A stretch of DNA of 64,000 bases, taken from contig MU006222.1 in NCBI GenBank assembly GCA_010093685.1, positions 1,483,301 to 1,547,300 of the forward strand, read 5' to 3'. The position numbers were made by a program, and so were the translations under genes. Shown one piece after another: positions 40,757 through 51,744 of the stretch (positions are counted from its first letter, which is position 1; every line of letters starts with the position of its first letter). The notes under the pieces are model-generated. The model was given only the letters and a program-made list of their open reading frames with translations. It was not told where the DNA came from and ran no database searches. The DNA comes from Ophiobolus disseminans (taxonomy: Eukaryota > Ascomycota > Dothideomycetes > Pleosporales > Phaeosphaeriaceae).

Positions 40757-42889
40757 ATGGCACCCATAGCTGCCGAGACAGCTCCCGCGCAGAGGCAGGC
40801 CCGCCGCCCGCTCTCGCGCATCGTACCTGCCATCCCGCACCGGCTCTCACGCACCGTACCTGCTGCCAGGCCCATCACCCCCGAGGAGTCCAACAAGGGC
40901 GCCATCACGCAGAACGGGCCGGAGCCGCAGCCTATTGCCGAGAAGCAAGCCGACGAGCCGCTTCCGCCGACGAGTGCTGTCGACGCTCCCCTGACGCCGG
41001 ACTCCCGTGCTTCTGGGGACGAGAAGAGTGAAGTCGAGGCTACAGTCTTGGCCACGTCGCCCGCAAAGTCGGCAGAAGACCACATCGAACGGGCGCCGCA
41101 CCACCAGGGTCAGTCCCCACCAGCTGCAGCAGCCCAACATGACAGTGGATTTGAACTAACGCGCCTCGTGACAGACACCAAGCCGAGCAACGACACCAAA
41201 CCTACTACCAATGGCCATCACCGCAAGCTGACCGTACCTGCCCAGCTCCCGCCGCCCTTCTACCCCTCGGTCAAGGTCGACACACAGACCCCACCCGTAG
41301 ATAGCAACGGCACGGTGCCGCCTTCGTCCCATCGTTCTCAGCTCAGTGCCGGCGCAGCAGCTTTTAGTGTTCTGAATGCTTCTCCTGCCACACCAGTCAC
41401 TCCGTACGATGTGGAACAGGAGCGCCACACCCCGCAACCCACCCTTACACGACCTCCTCCTGGCTTTGCGCCTCCAGAGTTCACACCCTCCTTCTTTCCT
41501 GGCCATGCTCACCACCCCTCAGCTGCCGGCGCTCCGTGGTCATACTCCTCCTATCCCGTGCCACAACCGGATGCTATCTATGGCAACGGACCTGACTACC
41601 GCCAGGCCCTGTTCTCCGCTGACCATGTTGTGCATACTGCTCCCTACGATGGCAATCTCGCTCCCGGAGACCTGAATGGAGCTACCACATCGCACTCGCA
41701 GTCGCCGAGCAAATCATACTTTGGTGAAGTCAAGTCCAGCTCTGAGCATGGGGACGCGCAGCGTATGCTACCATACCAGAACGGGATGAGCTCACATGAG
41801 AGAATTGAAGAGTCTCCCTTTGAGCTCGCGGCCTATCTGTCGACACAGTTTGGTAATCCAGAGTTTGCGGATTTCATCCTACAAATTCGCTCACCGGAAT
41901 CCATATTGGTCTCCATTCCCGTCCACGGTATCGTAGTGGTCCGAAGCCCTGTTGTGGCAGAGGCTGTACGTCATAGCATACCCGCTGCACATCGTTCGAG
42001 AGAAACCCGTCGGGTGCTCGACGTTCTCACGTCGGATCCATTCGTCACCCGGGAGTCACTCGAAGAAGCTGTCAAAGTACTCTATGGTGCGCCCCTTCTA
42101 TCAGCGCAGACCTTTTTGTACAGTGTTGCACCATATGCATACGACAGCGATTCGTCGTCTCCGTCAGGCGATGCTCGAAGGCGCATGCAGCAACTACTAA
42201 GTTATATTGCGGCCGGGAGGTCTCTGAAGCTAGCAAGCATGCAAGCACGTGGCGTGGAGATCGCAAGATCGCTACTTCGATGGGACACCGTGGACGAGGT
42301 CTTGCAGGTCACGCTCCAGGCTAGCTCGGCATCCCACACCAAGGACGGTTTCGAGCAAGACAACCCATTCACCGCGGCGCTGCTCGGTTATGCCATCGAG
42401 TTCATAGCTTGCACCTTCCCCGTCGACTTTACTCTTCACACCATCGCACCTGAGCTGCAAGGCCTTCCACGTCTCCCTACAGTCCGCGAGCCACGACCAT
42501 CTACTCACAACCCCCGATTGAGCAAGATCCGGTTCGGCGACGCACCACCTGGAGACCGTCCACAGCCTAGTCAGGCGTCTCTGGTTCTTTCTTCCGTGTT
42601 GCTTTCACTACCTCTTCCCCTCGTTGACCGCCTTTTCAACCATCGGGCAACAGCAAACCAGATTGGTTGGACTGGTGTGGTGAGGGTCATGCGAGACGTA
42701 ATCGTTGAGCGCGAGAAGCGCCGCCAGAAAGCACTGAAGGGTGAAGTCAGGCCTGCCGCAGATGGTGCTATTCCCACTATCCTGCTGAACAATCTGCACC
42801 TCGAGGAGCGCGTCGAGCAGGTAGAGGAATCTCTACTGCACCCATCCGGATATCGACTCGTGGCTCAGCGCCTCGACGGAGAGTTGTGA
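40757..42889 (+). CDS. BTB/POZ-like domain protein
   Basis: Single exon, 710 aa from ATG 40757 (ctaccATGg). The first ~340 residues are Pro/Ala/Ser/Thr-rich and disordered. A BTB-like fold follows at about 350-470: YLSTQFGNPEFADFILQI, SIPVHGIVVVRSPVVAEAV (the characteristic strand-helix HxxVxxxRSPV), and SLEEAVKVLYGAPLLS. A helical region like a BACK/Kelch-linker comes next (LLSYIAAGRSLKLASMQARGVEIARSLLRWDTV, about 475-530), then an extended C-terminal part with a helix rich in Arg/Lys. BTB proteins usually dimerise and often recruit substrates to cullin-3 ligases. A fungal family with this layout is familiar as a hypothetical protein. A direct role is not inferable. Confidence 0.65.
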   Translation: MAPIAAETAPAQRQARRPLSRIVPAIPHRLSRTVPAARPITPEESNKGAITQNGPEPQPIAEKQADEPLPPTSAVDAPLTPDSRASGDEKSEVEATVLATSPAKSAEDHIERAPHHQGQSPPAAAAQHDSGFELTRLVTDTKPSNDTKPTTNGHHRKLTVPAQLPPPFYPSVKVDTQTPPVDSNGTVPPSSHRSQLSAGAAAFSVLNASPATPVTPYDVEQERHTPQPTLTRPPPGFAPPEFTPSFFPGHAHHPSAAGAPWSYSSYPVPQPDAIYGNGPDYRQALFSADHVVHTAPYDGNLAPGDLNGATTSHSQSPSKSYFGEVKSSSEHGDAQRMLPYQNGMSSHERIEESPFELAAYLSTQFGNPEFADFILQIRSPESILVSIPVHGIVVVRSPVVAEAVRHSIPAAHRSRETRRVLDVLTSDPFVTRESLEEAVKVLYGAPLLSAQTFLYSVAPYAYDSDSSSPSGDARRRMQQLLSYIAAGRSLKLASMQARGVEIARSLLRWDTVDEVLQVTLQASSASHTKDGFEQDNPFTAALLGYAIEFIACTFPVDFTLHTIAPELQGLPRLPTVREPRPSTHNPRLSKIRFGDAPPGDRPQPSQASLVLSSVLLSLPLPLVDRLFNHRATANQIGWTGVVRVMRDVIVEREKRRQKALKGEVRPAADGAIPTILLNNLHLEERVEQVEESLLHPSGYRLVAQRLDGEL

Positions 42890-44688
42890 TGCATGTCTTC
42901 TTCTAATGTCATTTGAGCGACTATACCCGCTCCTTCGTGGATATATACGATCGATCTCGTCATTTTGTCGATTCATCACGCGTTATCGAACAAACAAAAA
43001 TTGGGTGGACTTGCCATTTCAAGGTGTACAGCATAGCAAGCGGCTGAGGCGTTCGGGACTGGGCTGTTCAACAGAATTTCCTTTTCGAGACGGAGACTCA
43101 TTTCCAAAAAGTAAGATTTGAAACGACATGACGATGCATATTCCCCACAAGATCACGACGGCATGAGGGAGCCTGATTTACTTTGTACATCATTGCGGCA
43201 TTCTACTTCCTTTTCTTGGATGGGCCACATACAGGCTGGAGGTGCCTAACGCGGCTTTCATCTGCTTCGCGTCTACATGGAGTTCAACATGGGGTTTAGT
43301 TAGATTGCCCTAGAGGCGCGCAAATACAATATTGCACGGTATCAAGCTTCACGTAGCACACACGTACTAATGTGGCAGCTAACTAAACAGAGGTGCGTCA
43401 CGAGAAACGCATTGTTGCAGACTAGTATTACTTGCACTGAAGCAAAACGGCGACTCTAAAGCCTACATTCGTGTATATCAAACACCATTTAGCCGCTCTC
43501 TGGGAGACTTAGTAAGCCTTCAAACCACGCCGCACGACAACAACATCATTACGCTTCAACTTGCTTGAAACAGCGCGCTCTTCTTACCCCTTAACTCTAA
43601 TCCAAGAACAGCAAAACTAGGTCTCACTTACCAACTTCCGTCGACCTCCGCAATACGAGCGCTTCGCATTGATCTAGGGCAAAATGTTCCGTTCTCAAGC
43701 CTGCATTCGTACCGATGTCCGAATTGAGTGTAGAAGGGAGCTTGAGATATTAAGACGACCGAAAGCTAGAAAACATATAGGCTGGGTATTGCGAATAGTG
43801 CGTTGCTTACTTTGTCGTGCTGCATCATTTCTATCGGAACTTTGAGACCTAGGGTTCCGCGAATAAGCAATAGAGACTTGTTTGTGAGTCACTCTCTAAA
43901 TACCCGTTAGGTAAATCCAAGTACAGGTAGTTGTGATTGTGGCCTTATTTCCCCCGCACATGGGTTGCATTTATAATGCGCTTTACCTCTCGGATACTTT
44001 TCCAGCTGACGCCAAACTTCTCGGGGAAGTGAGATTTGAACACCATTCCTCTCGGGGTTTCAACATGCAGGTGGTAAAGGGCGCGCAGCTCACGACGCCA
44101 GCGAGAAATTCTGAGTGCTGCAATATATTTGCAGGACGGGTGATGTCGACGAGGAAATGTGTACCTAGGTTGGCTATCGGACTTCAAATTTCTCATCCAC
44201 TTCGGCTCCCCCTTGTGGATCAGCATGGCGAGAAATACTTTGCGCGTTACCTATTTAAGACCAAGTCACCCGGCTATAACGCGGATTTAAAGACAAGTCT
44301 CGGTTCGTGACGTGCTTGCGCCGCCGTTGTTTGATTCCCCGGTAAAACGACACGCGAAACGGGCCCGTTTCTGTGGCCGGACCACGCCTCAGATGGCTTG
44401 CAAGGCGGCAACTAGGGGCCCTATTTTGGTTGGTAATGGGTTCGAGTGGAGTCTGGATGCTAAAGCATTTAATGATCTGCCGAGGCGCCCCTGCTTCTTC
44501 CATCTCATCTCTTCCCCGGCTTCTGCGCGGTTCCTTCTTGTCATTTCCTGGGTGCGGAATTCATTCTAGATCTATCTTTCGCGATCGTTGAGGCTACCAT
44601 AACCTCGGGTCGAACGTTTTTGTGTGCTGCAGGACACTGCATTTGCCGATCGAGTCGCAACGCCGGCGCGTCAGCATCAGAGGTCACC
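42890..44688. other. 1.8-kb gene-poor interval
   Basis: Between the BTB-like gene and the MFS gene. The longest frame (43933-44310, 125 codons) lacks any motif and has no start context. No tRNA, repeat array or other RNA was recognised. The right part serves as promoter of the transporter. Confidence 0.45.
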
Positions 44689-46259
44689 ATGGACACAATG
44701 GACCGTTCAACACGGCTTGCTGCCTCAGACGCCCATTCAACGACATTTGATGAGAAATCTAGTCAACAACCCTCCATTGCTTCAGATTCAGCCCGAAGTG
44801 ATCAAGACCGGGTGGTGAATCCGAGCCAAGGGAAGGACGAGCACGTGACCGACGAGGACGAAGCGTTGGAGCCTGTTGTATCAAGACATCCGAGTGTTAG
44901 AGACGCGTCGAGTATACCTAATGGTGGTCTTTGGGCATGGCTACAAGTTCTTGGAGGGTTTTTCTTGTTGTTTAATTCTTGGTACGTATCAACAGGTTGT
45001 AACTCGCCTAGGGAAGCCTAAACATCATCGCAACCAAGCGCACATCTATGATGAAATAGTCACTGAAAATATACAGGGGCATAATAAACACGTTCGGGTC
45101 TTATCAGGCTTTTTACGAGACGGATCTCCTACCCAACTCCAGCGCATCAGCCATCTCATGGATCGGCTCCATCCAAGCATTCCTCCTCCTCATGGTCGGC
45201 GCGTTAACCGGCCCTCTCTACGACGCTGGATACTTCCGATCCTTACTCATCTTCGGATCAGTTATGCTTGTTCTCGGCCAAATGATGTTGTCCCTCTGCC
45301 ACAAGTACTGGCAAGTTCTCCTGGCACAAGCGTTCTGCATCGGCATTGGCACCGGCGCACTCTTCGTCCCCAGCGTAGCCATATTATCGACATACTTCTC
45401 CACTCGGATTGGTCTCGCCATCGGTATCGCAGCATCTGGATCCTCATTCGGTGGCGTCATCTACCCGATTGTTTTCCACCGACTGCTTCCTAAGCTGGGT
45501 TTCGCGTGGACGACTAGGGTCCTGGGCTTCCTCATCCTAGTCACGATGATTGTGCCGAATATCTGCATGCGTGTTCGCGTTTTGCCGGCGAAGTCGCGCT
45601 CGCTGCTTGATTTGAAGGCTTTTCTAATCCCGGCATACAGCTTGCAGGTTGCAGGCTTTTTCTGCGGGTTCATGGGATTGTATATGCCGTTTTTCTATGC
45701 GCAAGTGTATGCGCTAGAGCGGCATATTACGACTGAGAACCTTGCGTTTTATTTGTTGGCTATCATGAATAGCACATCCGTGTTTGGCCGTGAGTTATTC
45801 CTCTGAGAGGAACTTTTTGAGATAAACTAACACTGGCTCGCAGGCATCATTCCCAACATCTTCGCCGACAAAGTCGGGCCATTCAATGTCGTTATTCCCT
45901 GCGCACTTACCTCAGCAACGCTCTGCTTTTGCTTCATAGCCGTCGATACATCCGCAGGCATCATTGTGCTTATGGCGTTCTACGGTTTCTTCTCTGGCTC
46001 ATTTGTTAGCTTACCGCCCACTATCGTTGTCAACATCAGTAAGGACTCGCGGGATAAGATTGGCACGCGGCTAGGCCAGAGTTTTGCATTCGTCGCATTC
46101 GGTATTTTGATTGGCACGCCAATTGGCGGCGCGGTGTTGGAAAGGGGTGGATTCGATGCACTCTGGACGTTTGGAGGGTGTATGATCTTTGCGAGTGGAG
46201 CGCTGTTGATGGCGGCCAGAGTTAGCTGGGCTGGGCTTGCTGTCATGAAAAGGGCTTGA
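44689..46259 (+). CDS. MFS monocarboxylate-type transporter
   Basis: Exons 44689-44981, 45077-45789 and 45844-46259; phases agree; 473 aa. After ~80 hydrophilic residues there are about twelve membrane helices. Signatures of the fungal monocarboxylate (MCH/MCT-like) MFS group are visible: NGGLWAWLQVLGGFFLLFNSWGIINTFGSYQ is rebuilt only by splicing intron 1, then WIGSIQAFLLLMVGALTGPLYDAGYFR, GIGTGALFVPSVAILSTYF and GLAIGIAASGSSFGGVIYPI. The second half has FRR-type turns and ISKDSRDKIGTRLGQSFAFVAFGILIGTPIGGAV. It is predicted to sit in the plasma membrane; the substrate is unknown, and yeast relatives do not necessarily move monocarboxylates. It is convergent with the small secreted protein gene 307 bp away. 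Confidence 0.88.
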
Positions 46260-46566
46260 AAGGCTGGGACTGCCCGCAAGCTGTTGTCTTCTGGAGTTTT
46301 GGATGCAAAAGCAGATTCGAGCTCGCACCTAAAAGCCATATCTTGTCAAATAAACCAAAAGTCTGAAGAATGGGTCAAATACTAATAAACTAGTCTAAGG
46401 CGATCGGGTCTAATACTAACAAATGAGTGTGATACCAGCAAACCAAACCAAAAACTAACAAACAAACACAACAATAGTGTAGGCACGCTGTGGACAAACA
46501 CAAAAGAGAAACTTCTTCAACTCAATCATCCACTCCATGCCCCACCCCCAAACATCTCTATCCCCC
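46260..46566. other. Spacer between convergent genes
   Basis: 307 bp with A/C-rich stretches (caaaccaaaccaaaaactaac near 46440). Presumably the two transcription terminators. Confidence 0.4.
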
Positions 46567-47270
46567 CTACGGCACCGTACACCTAACCAAACTCGTCCAC
46601 TCCACAGAATCATACCCCTTACACCCTGCCGTATCCTTTGCATGCCCCGTCGCAAAACACGGCCCCACATACCTATTCTCCCACGTCCTCAAATTGCCCA
46701 CAAAAGCGCCCGCCTTGACTGAACCCCAGTCCAAGGCCTGGTCGCAATTGTCCACAAAGTACCAATCGCTGCCCAACACGCCGGACCGGAAACACGCGTT
46801 CTGCCCGCTCCATTCTTCGGTGATGTCTGGAGACGTGCAAGAGCGTTGACCTGTGCGGGCGAATTTTATGTGCTCGGGTGTGGAGCAGCGCGAGCCGCAG
46901 CTGAGGTACCAGAAGCGCCAGTAGAGGACGTCGCGGGTGGAGCGGGGGGCTGGGTGGGTGTTGGTGTGGGTGTGTGGTAGGAGGGGGGGATGGGATGGTA
47001 GTACGTACTGAGATTGGTGGAGCGGGGGGTGAGGGTGGCGTTGTTGAGGAGGTCGAGCTCTTCGGGGGTATATGGCTGTTCTTGGTTAGGATTGTGCTGG
47101 TGTGGTTCTCATGGGAGTGTACGTACGCGTTGGTTTACTTGGTTCCCTTCTGCGTCGTGGAAGGAAAGCCCGTTGCTTGGTGTTGCGCTGGGTGCTGCTG
47201 GGGAGCTGGTAACGAACGGAGCGGTGGCCATGATGCTAAAGAGCAAGACGGGAAGAGTGGAGAAATACAT
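46567..47270 (-). CDS. Small secreted cysteine-rich protein (effector-like candidate)
   Basis: Assembled here from three exons: 47270-47127, 47075-47009 and 46949-46567. Introns of 51 and 59 nt both have gtacgt donors and keep phase; the product is 197 aa. The N-terminus MYFSTLPVLLFSIMATAPFV is a signal peptide, with likely cleavage after about residue 22-25. The mature chain begins with a Ser/Pro/Asn-rich stretch. It continues with a compact domain carrying eight cysteines (SCGSRC, RSC, NACF, DNC, GPCF, GCKG, VRC), enough for four disulfides, and many Trp/Tyr residues. No family was recognised. Size, secretion and cysteine content fit fungal apoplastic effectors or small secreted proteins. 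None of the exons except the last is visible as a simple open frame. Confidence 0.72.
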
Positions 47271-47932
47271 AATTGACGAGTATTGTCTGAAGGATCTTGT
47301 CTAACGATTGTTTTGGATGAGATGTGCGATATGGAATGCTTTATCATGAGGTTGCCTAAGTTATATACACCCTCATGATGATTCTGGCGCAGAACCCATG
47401 CCTGCTTCATCATCTCTGACTTTCGTTAACATATCTCAAAATTACTGTTTTGAGTTTATGCCAAGATGCATGTAGCATGGAAACGGCCGTAGGGGCGATG
47501 TTACACAGTCCATTGGCCAATTATTGGAGTCGTGAGGCTAAGCGACATATCTAACTAGACCTGAACAAGCAGTAATCCATCGAAGAATTCAGCCGCTTCA
47601 TGACTTCTCAGCTGTTGTAAATCAAGGATGTCAGCTTCTTGAGATGAAGGGTGCTCAGCAACTGACGGCCTGCCTTTAAATCCCTGCAAGTCCAAACATG
47701 TGCCTTTCCAAACTGGCTCCGCGCCCTGTTATGAGTCTGAGAAAACACAATATGACTGTTTGCTGGCAAGGAGAACACATCTGGGGCGGACTGCATGGTC
47801 CGTACTTCAACTATTAGATTTGGTTGAACACAAGATGACAGTGCAATCAGCGGAGAGAGGGGATGTAGATAAAATCTCTGCTCGATAGAGCATCAGATAA
47901 TGTAGTGCAATCGCACTAGAAGATTATCGCGC
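47271..47932. other. Intergenic region
   Basis: 662 bp between two minus-strand units (secreted protein gene and F-box pseudogene). No gene or repeat was recognised. The left part is the promoter of the secreted protein gene. Confidence 0.45.
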
Positions 47933-49407
47933 CTACGTAGACACTATGACCGTCGTCTTGATGGGCGTTGCGTGCTCCCTCGGCGATCTTCTGTCATTAT
48001 GTTCTTCCCCCCAACCATCGATGCCAACCGCAACACCACGCTCGATCCATTCGAGCGTGGCTTCATGTAAAGCCAAAGTTGGCTCGCGGCCGTTGTCTCG
48101 CCAGACTAGAATAGTGGCGAGGTTGGGCAGAGGGGCATCGCTTGGCAGCGTCTCTAGCAATTGCCGTATGTCGTCGTGCGTGGGATGAATGAGTTCTATG
48201 CTTTCAAGTGACGTATTCGCGCACACACAGAGTCCCCCGTCTCGCATAAACGCTTCCGTTGGTGCTATGATTCGCCGCAGCTCCGGAAACCGTAGCAGCG
48301 AATCTATTAGCCCGACTCCTGTTACCATGCCTGTGCCATCCCGCCAAGGAGCATCGCGTATTCCCCTAGTGTCTATGCTCAAAGTGCGCAGGCCCCGTGC
48401 CTTGATATATCCTATGGCGCAGTCGTATCCGCTGAGGTGCTCGGAATTAAGAGTCCCCTCGATTGAAAGGTACAGTGTCTTCAAAGCTGGGAAGCAACTC
48501 GTGATGTGTGCGAGATATGGTCCCGGGTCCCCGTCCCAATATCCCGTTTCATAGTTTTGCATCAGTCTACAATCAATGAGAAGTGTCAGAAACGTAACAT
48601 TGCCAGGGACGACAGTATCGACCGGACGCAAGGGCATATATAGAGGAATGTAATCGCGCAGACATATGATTTCGAGGGACCTTAAAGCTGGCTGATTCAA
48701 GATGGACCACGGAGGGAGGCCGTCACTTTTGATACTGACTACGTTTGCAAGTCTTGCAATTGTAGAGGCATCGAAAGCAACGTGGCGGCCAAACCACTCG
48801 GTAAGATTGAAATTATTGAGTTCGAAAGCCGACCGAAACTCGATCGAAGTTTTAAGGAAGCTGTATATGGCGAGGTGCTTTTACGACGGGACCAGTGCGA
48901 GAATCAGCCCAGCAATTGCAGGCTCAAAGCCAGCGCGCACATGGATCTTCCAGCTATTCTTCATGTGTTTTACACTTGATATTCTCTCGTTGTCCAGATC
49001 CAGGTCCTCGATCACCGGTCTGCGTTCCTCGTAGGAGGGCAGTAGTAGTATCTTGTCGAGTTGGGCTGTTCGATGATTTGTGGTTTCTTCCAGATTTCAC
49101 CGGGCATTCGCTCGGAGATTACAGTCAGATCGAGTCGATGAATTTTCCTTGCGAGATCGGGATGGTCTATAACAGTTCTTAGAAGACTTTGGGCCTGATG
49201 AGCTCGCTGGTTGTTCCAGCTTAGAGGGTCGGTAGGGAGTGGCTTCAGGAAGTGCGGCGACTTGTAGAGGACATCTTTTGTGACACTAACGAATGGTCGC
49301 GCAGCCATCAACACGTTGAATAGGTTATTGCTGCTCTCGCTCGTAGCGTGGACGTAGTCGAGGATCCGGTATAGGAGCTCGTTTGGGAGCATGGCAAGGC
49401 ACGCCAT
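47933..49407 (-). pseudogene. F-box/LRR-like gene with frameshift and in-frame stop
   Basis: The 5' part (from ATG 49407) encodes an F-box (MLPNELLYRILDYV ... NVLMAARPFVSVTKDVLY, residues 6-50) and the start of a leucine-rich region (ARKIHRLDLTVIS). Near 49050-49080 the reading must shift frame to continue as LDKILLLPSYEERRPVIEDLDLDNERI ... AGFEPAIAGLILALVPS. There a TAA (plus-strand tta at 48881-48883) interrupts it. The same frame then runs on as KHLAIYSFLKTS ... up to the stop at 47933, with LRR-like segments (ALKTLYLSIEG, GLRTLSIDTRG, TSLESIELIHP). No intron of normal size bridges either lesion. Two independent breaks argue for a pseudogene rather than a base-call error. Intact members would act as substrate adaptors of SCF ubiquitin ligases. 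Confidence 0.65.
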
Positions 49408-49870
49408 TGTGCGACGTTAGCAATTTTAGCTTAGGCAGGTAGTACCTAGAGCGCAAACAAAGTTCTTCCTGTGTGGTGTGGTTCTCTGTGGCGACTTTCT
49501 TGACTGTTGTGTGCGTTTCAGAAGGAACAAAAAACCTCGGAAGCAACCTTGCCGCATCGAGCGTGAAGTGGGTGAATCGAGCTGTCCTTGCGCGTCCGTG
49601 CGTCCGTGCCCTGTTTTGACCCGCCGCCCTTTCATTGTCGAAGTCCAGTCTTTGTCGGACAAGCACTATAAAACGATTCGCGAATGCCCTAATGTGATGT
49701 TGGAATCGCTCGCTCTAAGCACAAACACCCAAAACACTGCCGTTCGTGTTGCACGTGTACTTCACTGCAACGGTGACGCACTCACGATCAGTCATTCACG
49801 TCACTTACTCAGTCATTCACATCACTTACCTACATAACATAGCCGCCTCTTAACTGCGTTTCGCACCACC
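49408..49870. promoter_or_regulatory. Divergent upstream region of F-box pseudogene and NB-ARC gene
   Basis: 463 bp between two divergent starts. A near-tandem repeat CAGTCATTCACGTCACTTACT / CAGTCATTCACATCACTTACC lies at about 49790-49830, some 40 bp before the NB-ARC start. It may belong to the core promoter or 5' UTR. Confidence 0.45.
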
Positions 49871-51438
49871 ATGTCTCCGTCGCTGCCCCCAACTAACTTG
49901 GAGGCTGGCATCCCAGCAGCTAGCAGTTCCAGGCGAACAAATGCATCTGGGCTTTCGGCAATAATCGTTTCCATCATTCACATCACCACCCAAGTTACCA
50001 ACCGTCTCAATGACCTCAAGAAGACAATTGATGGCATTCCAAGATCTCTTCAAGGAATATCCAGTGAGCTTCCAACATACAGACTTGTGCTGAAAAGAAT
50101 CCAGGAAGCCGAGGAAACCGGTCGCATTCCAGAAGATAGTAGAGAGGTGTTGAAGCCTCTACTAAAAGACATGAAGGAGCACTTTGTGGCTATGTCAGAA
50201 ATTGTAGATAAGATGCGGCCTAAGAACTCCAGATATGATGACAAGATAAAGTACCACGAGAGCGTTATCCGCGGCTACTTCTCGACTTTGTCCCTAGAAC
50301 GTCTTGTTTCGGGGCCCGGCAATGATCGCGCTGGTAAGTGCGCCCCCAGTTTCAGTTTACTTGTGTGTTATTCCGTTGCACAGTCATATCTGACATTCCA
50401 CAGCCTCCTCGCAAGCATCGTTGGTCCCGACTTCCAACTGTCCGTTCGGACAGAATCCCGACTTCATCGAAAGGCCCGTATTGGCAGCTGCAATGGCCCA
50501 GAATGGACCTGGATCAAGACGTGCCCTGGTTGGTGGAGCGGGCATGGGGTATGAACACCTTACCATTAGATTCATTCACTATTCTGACATGTTACGGCAC
50601 AGGAAGTCTCAGCTTGCCATTAGCTACGGACATAGAGTTCGACAAGCATCCCCCAACACCTGGGTATTCTGGGTAGACACAAAGACCGCTGCCAAATTCG
50701 AGCAAGGCTATCGAGATATCGCGGACCTAGTGCGTATCGTAGGACGAAAAGACAGGGATGCAAATATATTGAGTTTGGTGTATGAGTGGTTACGCAACAC
50801 ACGCAACGGGCGCTGGGTCATGATCCTAGACAACGCCGACGACGTCGCCGTTCTAACTCACCGCCCATCATCTCGCCAGCCGTCGCAGCCAAACAAGCAA
50901 CTCTGCGACTTCCTCCCACAATCCCTGAACGGATCGATCTTGGCGACTTCGAGAAGTAGCGCGGCTGCTAATCTAGTCATCGGGAACGACAAGCACATCA
51001 TAGCCGTGGAGCCCATGACTGAAGCTGAAGCCATGGCTTTGCTACGAAGCAGACTCGAAGAAATATACGAGGATACCGAGTTGAAAAGCCTCTTGAAATT
51101 GACCGGATGCATACCTTTGGCAGTGGCACAAGCCGCTGACTACATGGGAAGAAGATCGCTGCTGATATCCGAATATATACAAGAGCTGCAAAAGGGCAAC
51201 AAACCTGCTGCAAGCCCACTAAGCGAAAGCTCGCCCCAGCCACGAAGAGACCAAGGGCCCTCAAACTCCCTTGTCGCTGGTTGGAAAGGCACCCGTGAGT
51301 ATGTTTTGCCCGCACCGCTCCTTCGATTCCTAGACTACCATCGCTGACGTGTTTGTTTCATGATTAGGAAACTCCGAACGCGCTTCTCGAAGGAGAAGAC
51401 GGCGAAGAAGTAGCGACTGTGTCACCGAAACGTCGTAA
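49871..51438 (+). CDS. SesA-NB-ARC STAND protein lacking TPRs
   Basis: Four exons, 49871-50333, 50404-50548, 50603-51294 and 51368-51438, give 456 aa. The N-terminus is SesA-like (SGLSAIIVSIIHITTQVTNRL, IDGIPRSLQGISSELP). Walker A GGAGMGKS (about 198-205) is formed across intron 2, split GG|G at the same place as in the 1027-aa paralogue at 22991-26172. NB-ARC signatures follow: HRVRQASPNTWVFWVDTK, WVMILDNADD, ILATSRSSAA, and CIPLAVAQAADYMG. The protein stops where the paralogue's winged-helix part begins and has no repeat domain. The last exon adds a basic RRRRRRR tail; a second open frame (51368-51538, NALLEGEDGEEVATV...) is also coding-like but out of phase. Without splicing at 51295 the frame ends at 51347. 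It could be a short STAND regulator or a decaying copy. Confidence 0.75.
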
Positions 51439-51744
51439 CGAGTGGCGGAGACGACGACCGTATATAATGCGGGAGCGGCAGCAAGTGATGCTATCGAAGT
51501 TGGCGATCTTGGCCCATGGGATCATCGGGACTGTTTGATTACAGAGGGGGAAGCGATAGGCGCAACTTCAGTGTTTGTAGGATTGTTGATGTATTTAGTG
51601 TTTCTTGTTTAATTTGAGTCTATGCATACCTAGGTACTGGTAATATGTTGTGTGCCTGCACTTTGCTTAGAAGAACGGGGCATGTGCTACTCTCGACACG
51701 AAATTTGACCTCACAGTCCCAGGCTGGGTGACGGAAATCACCCC
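51439..51744. other. Spacer between tandem genes
   Basis: 306 bp between the short NB-ARC gene and the membrane-protein gene. No element recognised, apart from the alternative reading frame that runs to 51538. Confidence 0.4.

Noticed and set aside
44390..44470. Possible tRNA around GGTTCGAG
   Set aside because: The B-box-like octamer is not flanked by a T stem, and no acceptor or anticodon stem can be drawn.
47933..48700. Separate 255-aa gene starting at the ATG at 48700
   Set aside because: The same frame extends upstream through LRR-like sequence to the in-frame TAA, so this ATG is internal to a pseudogene.
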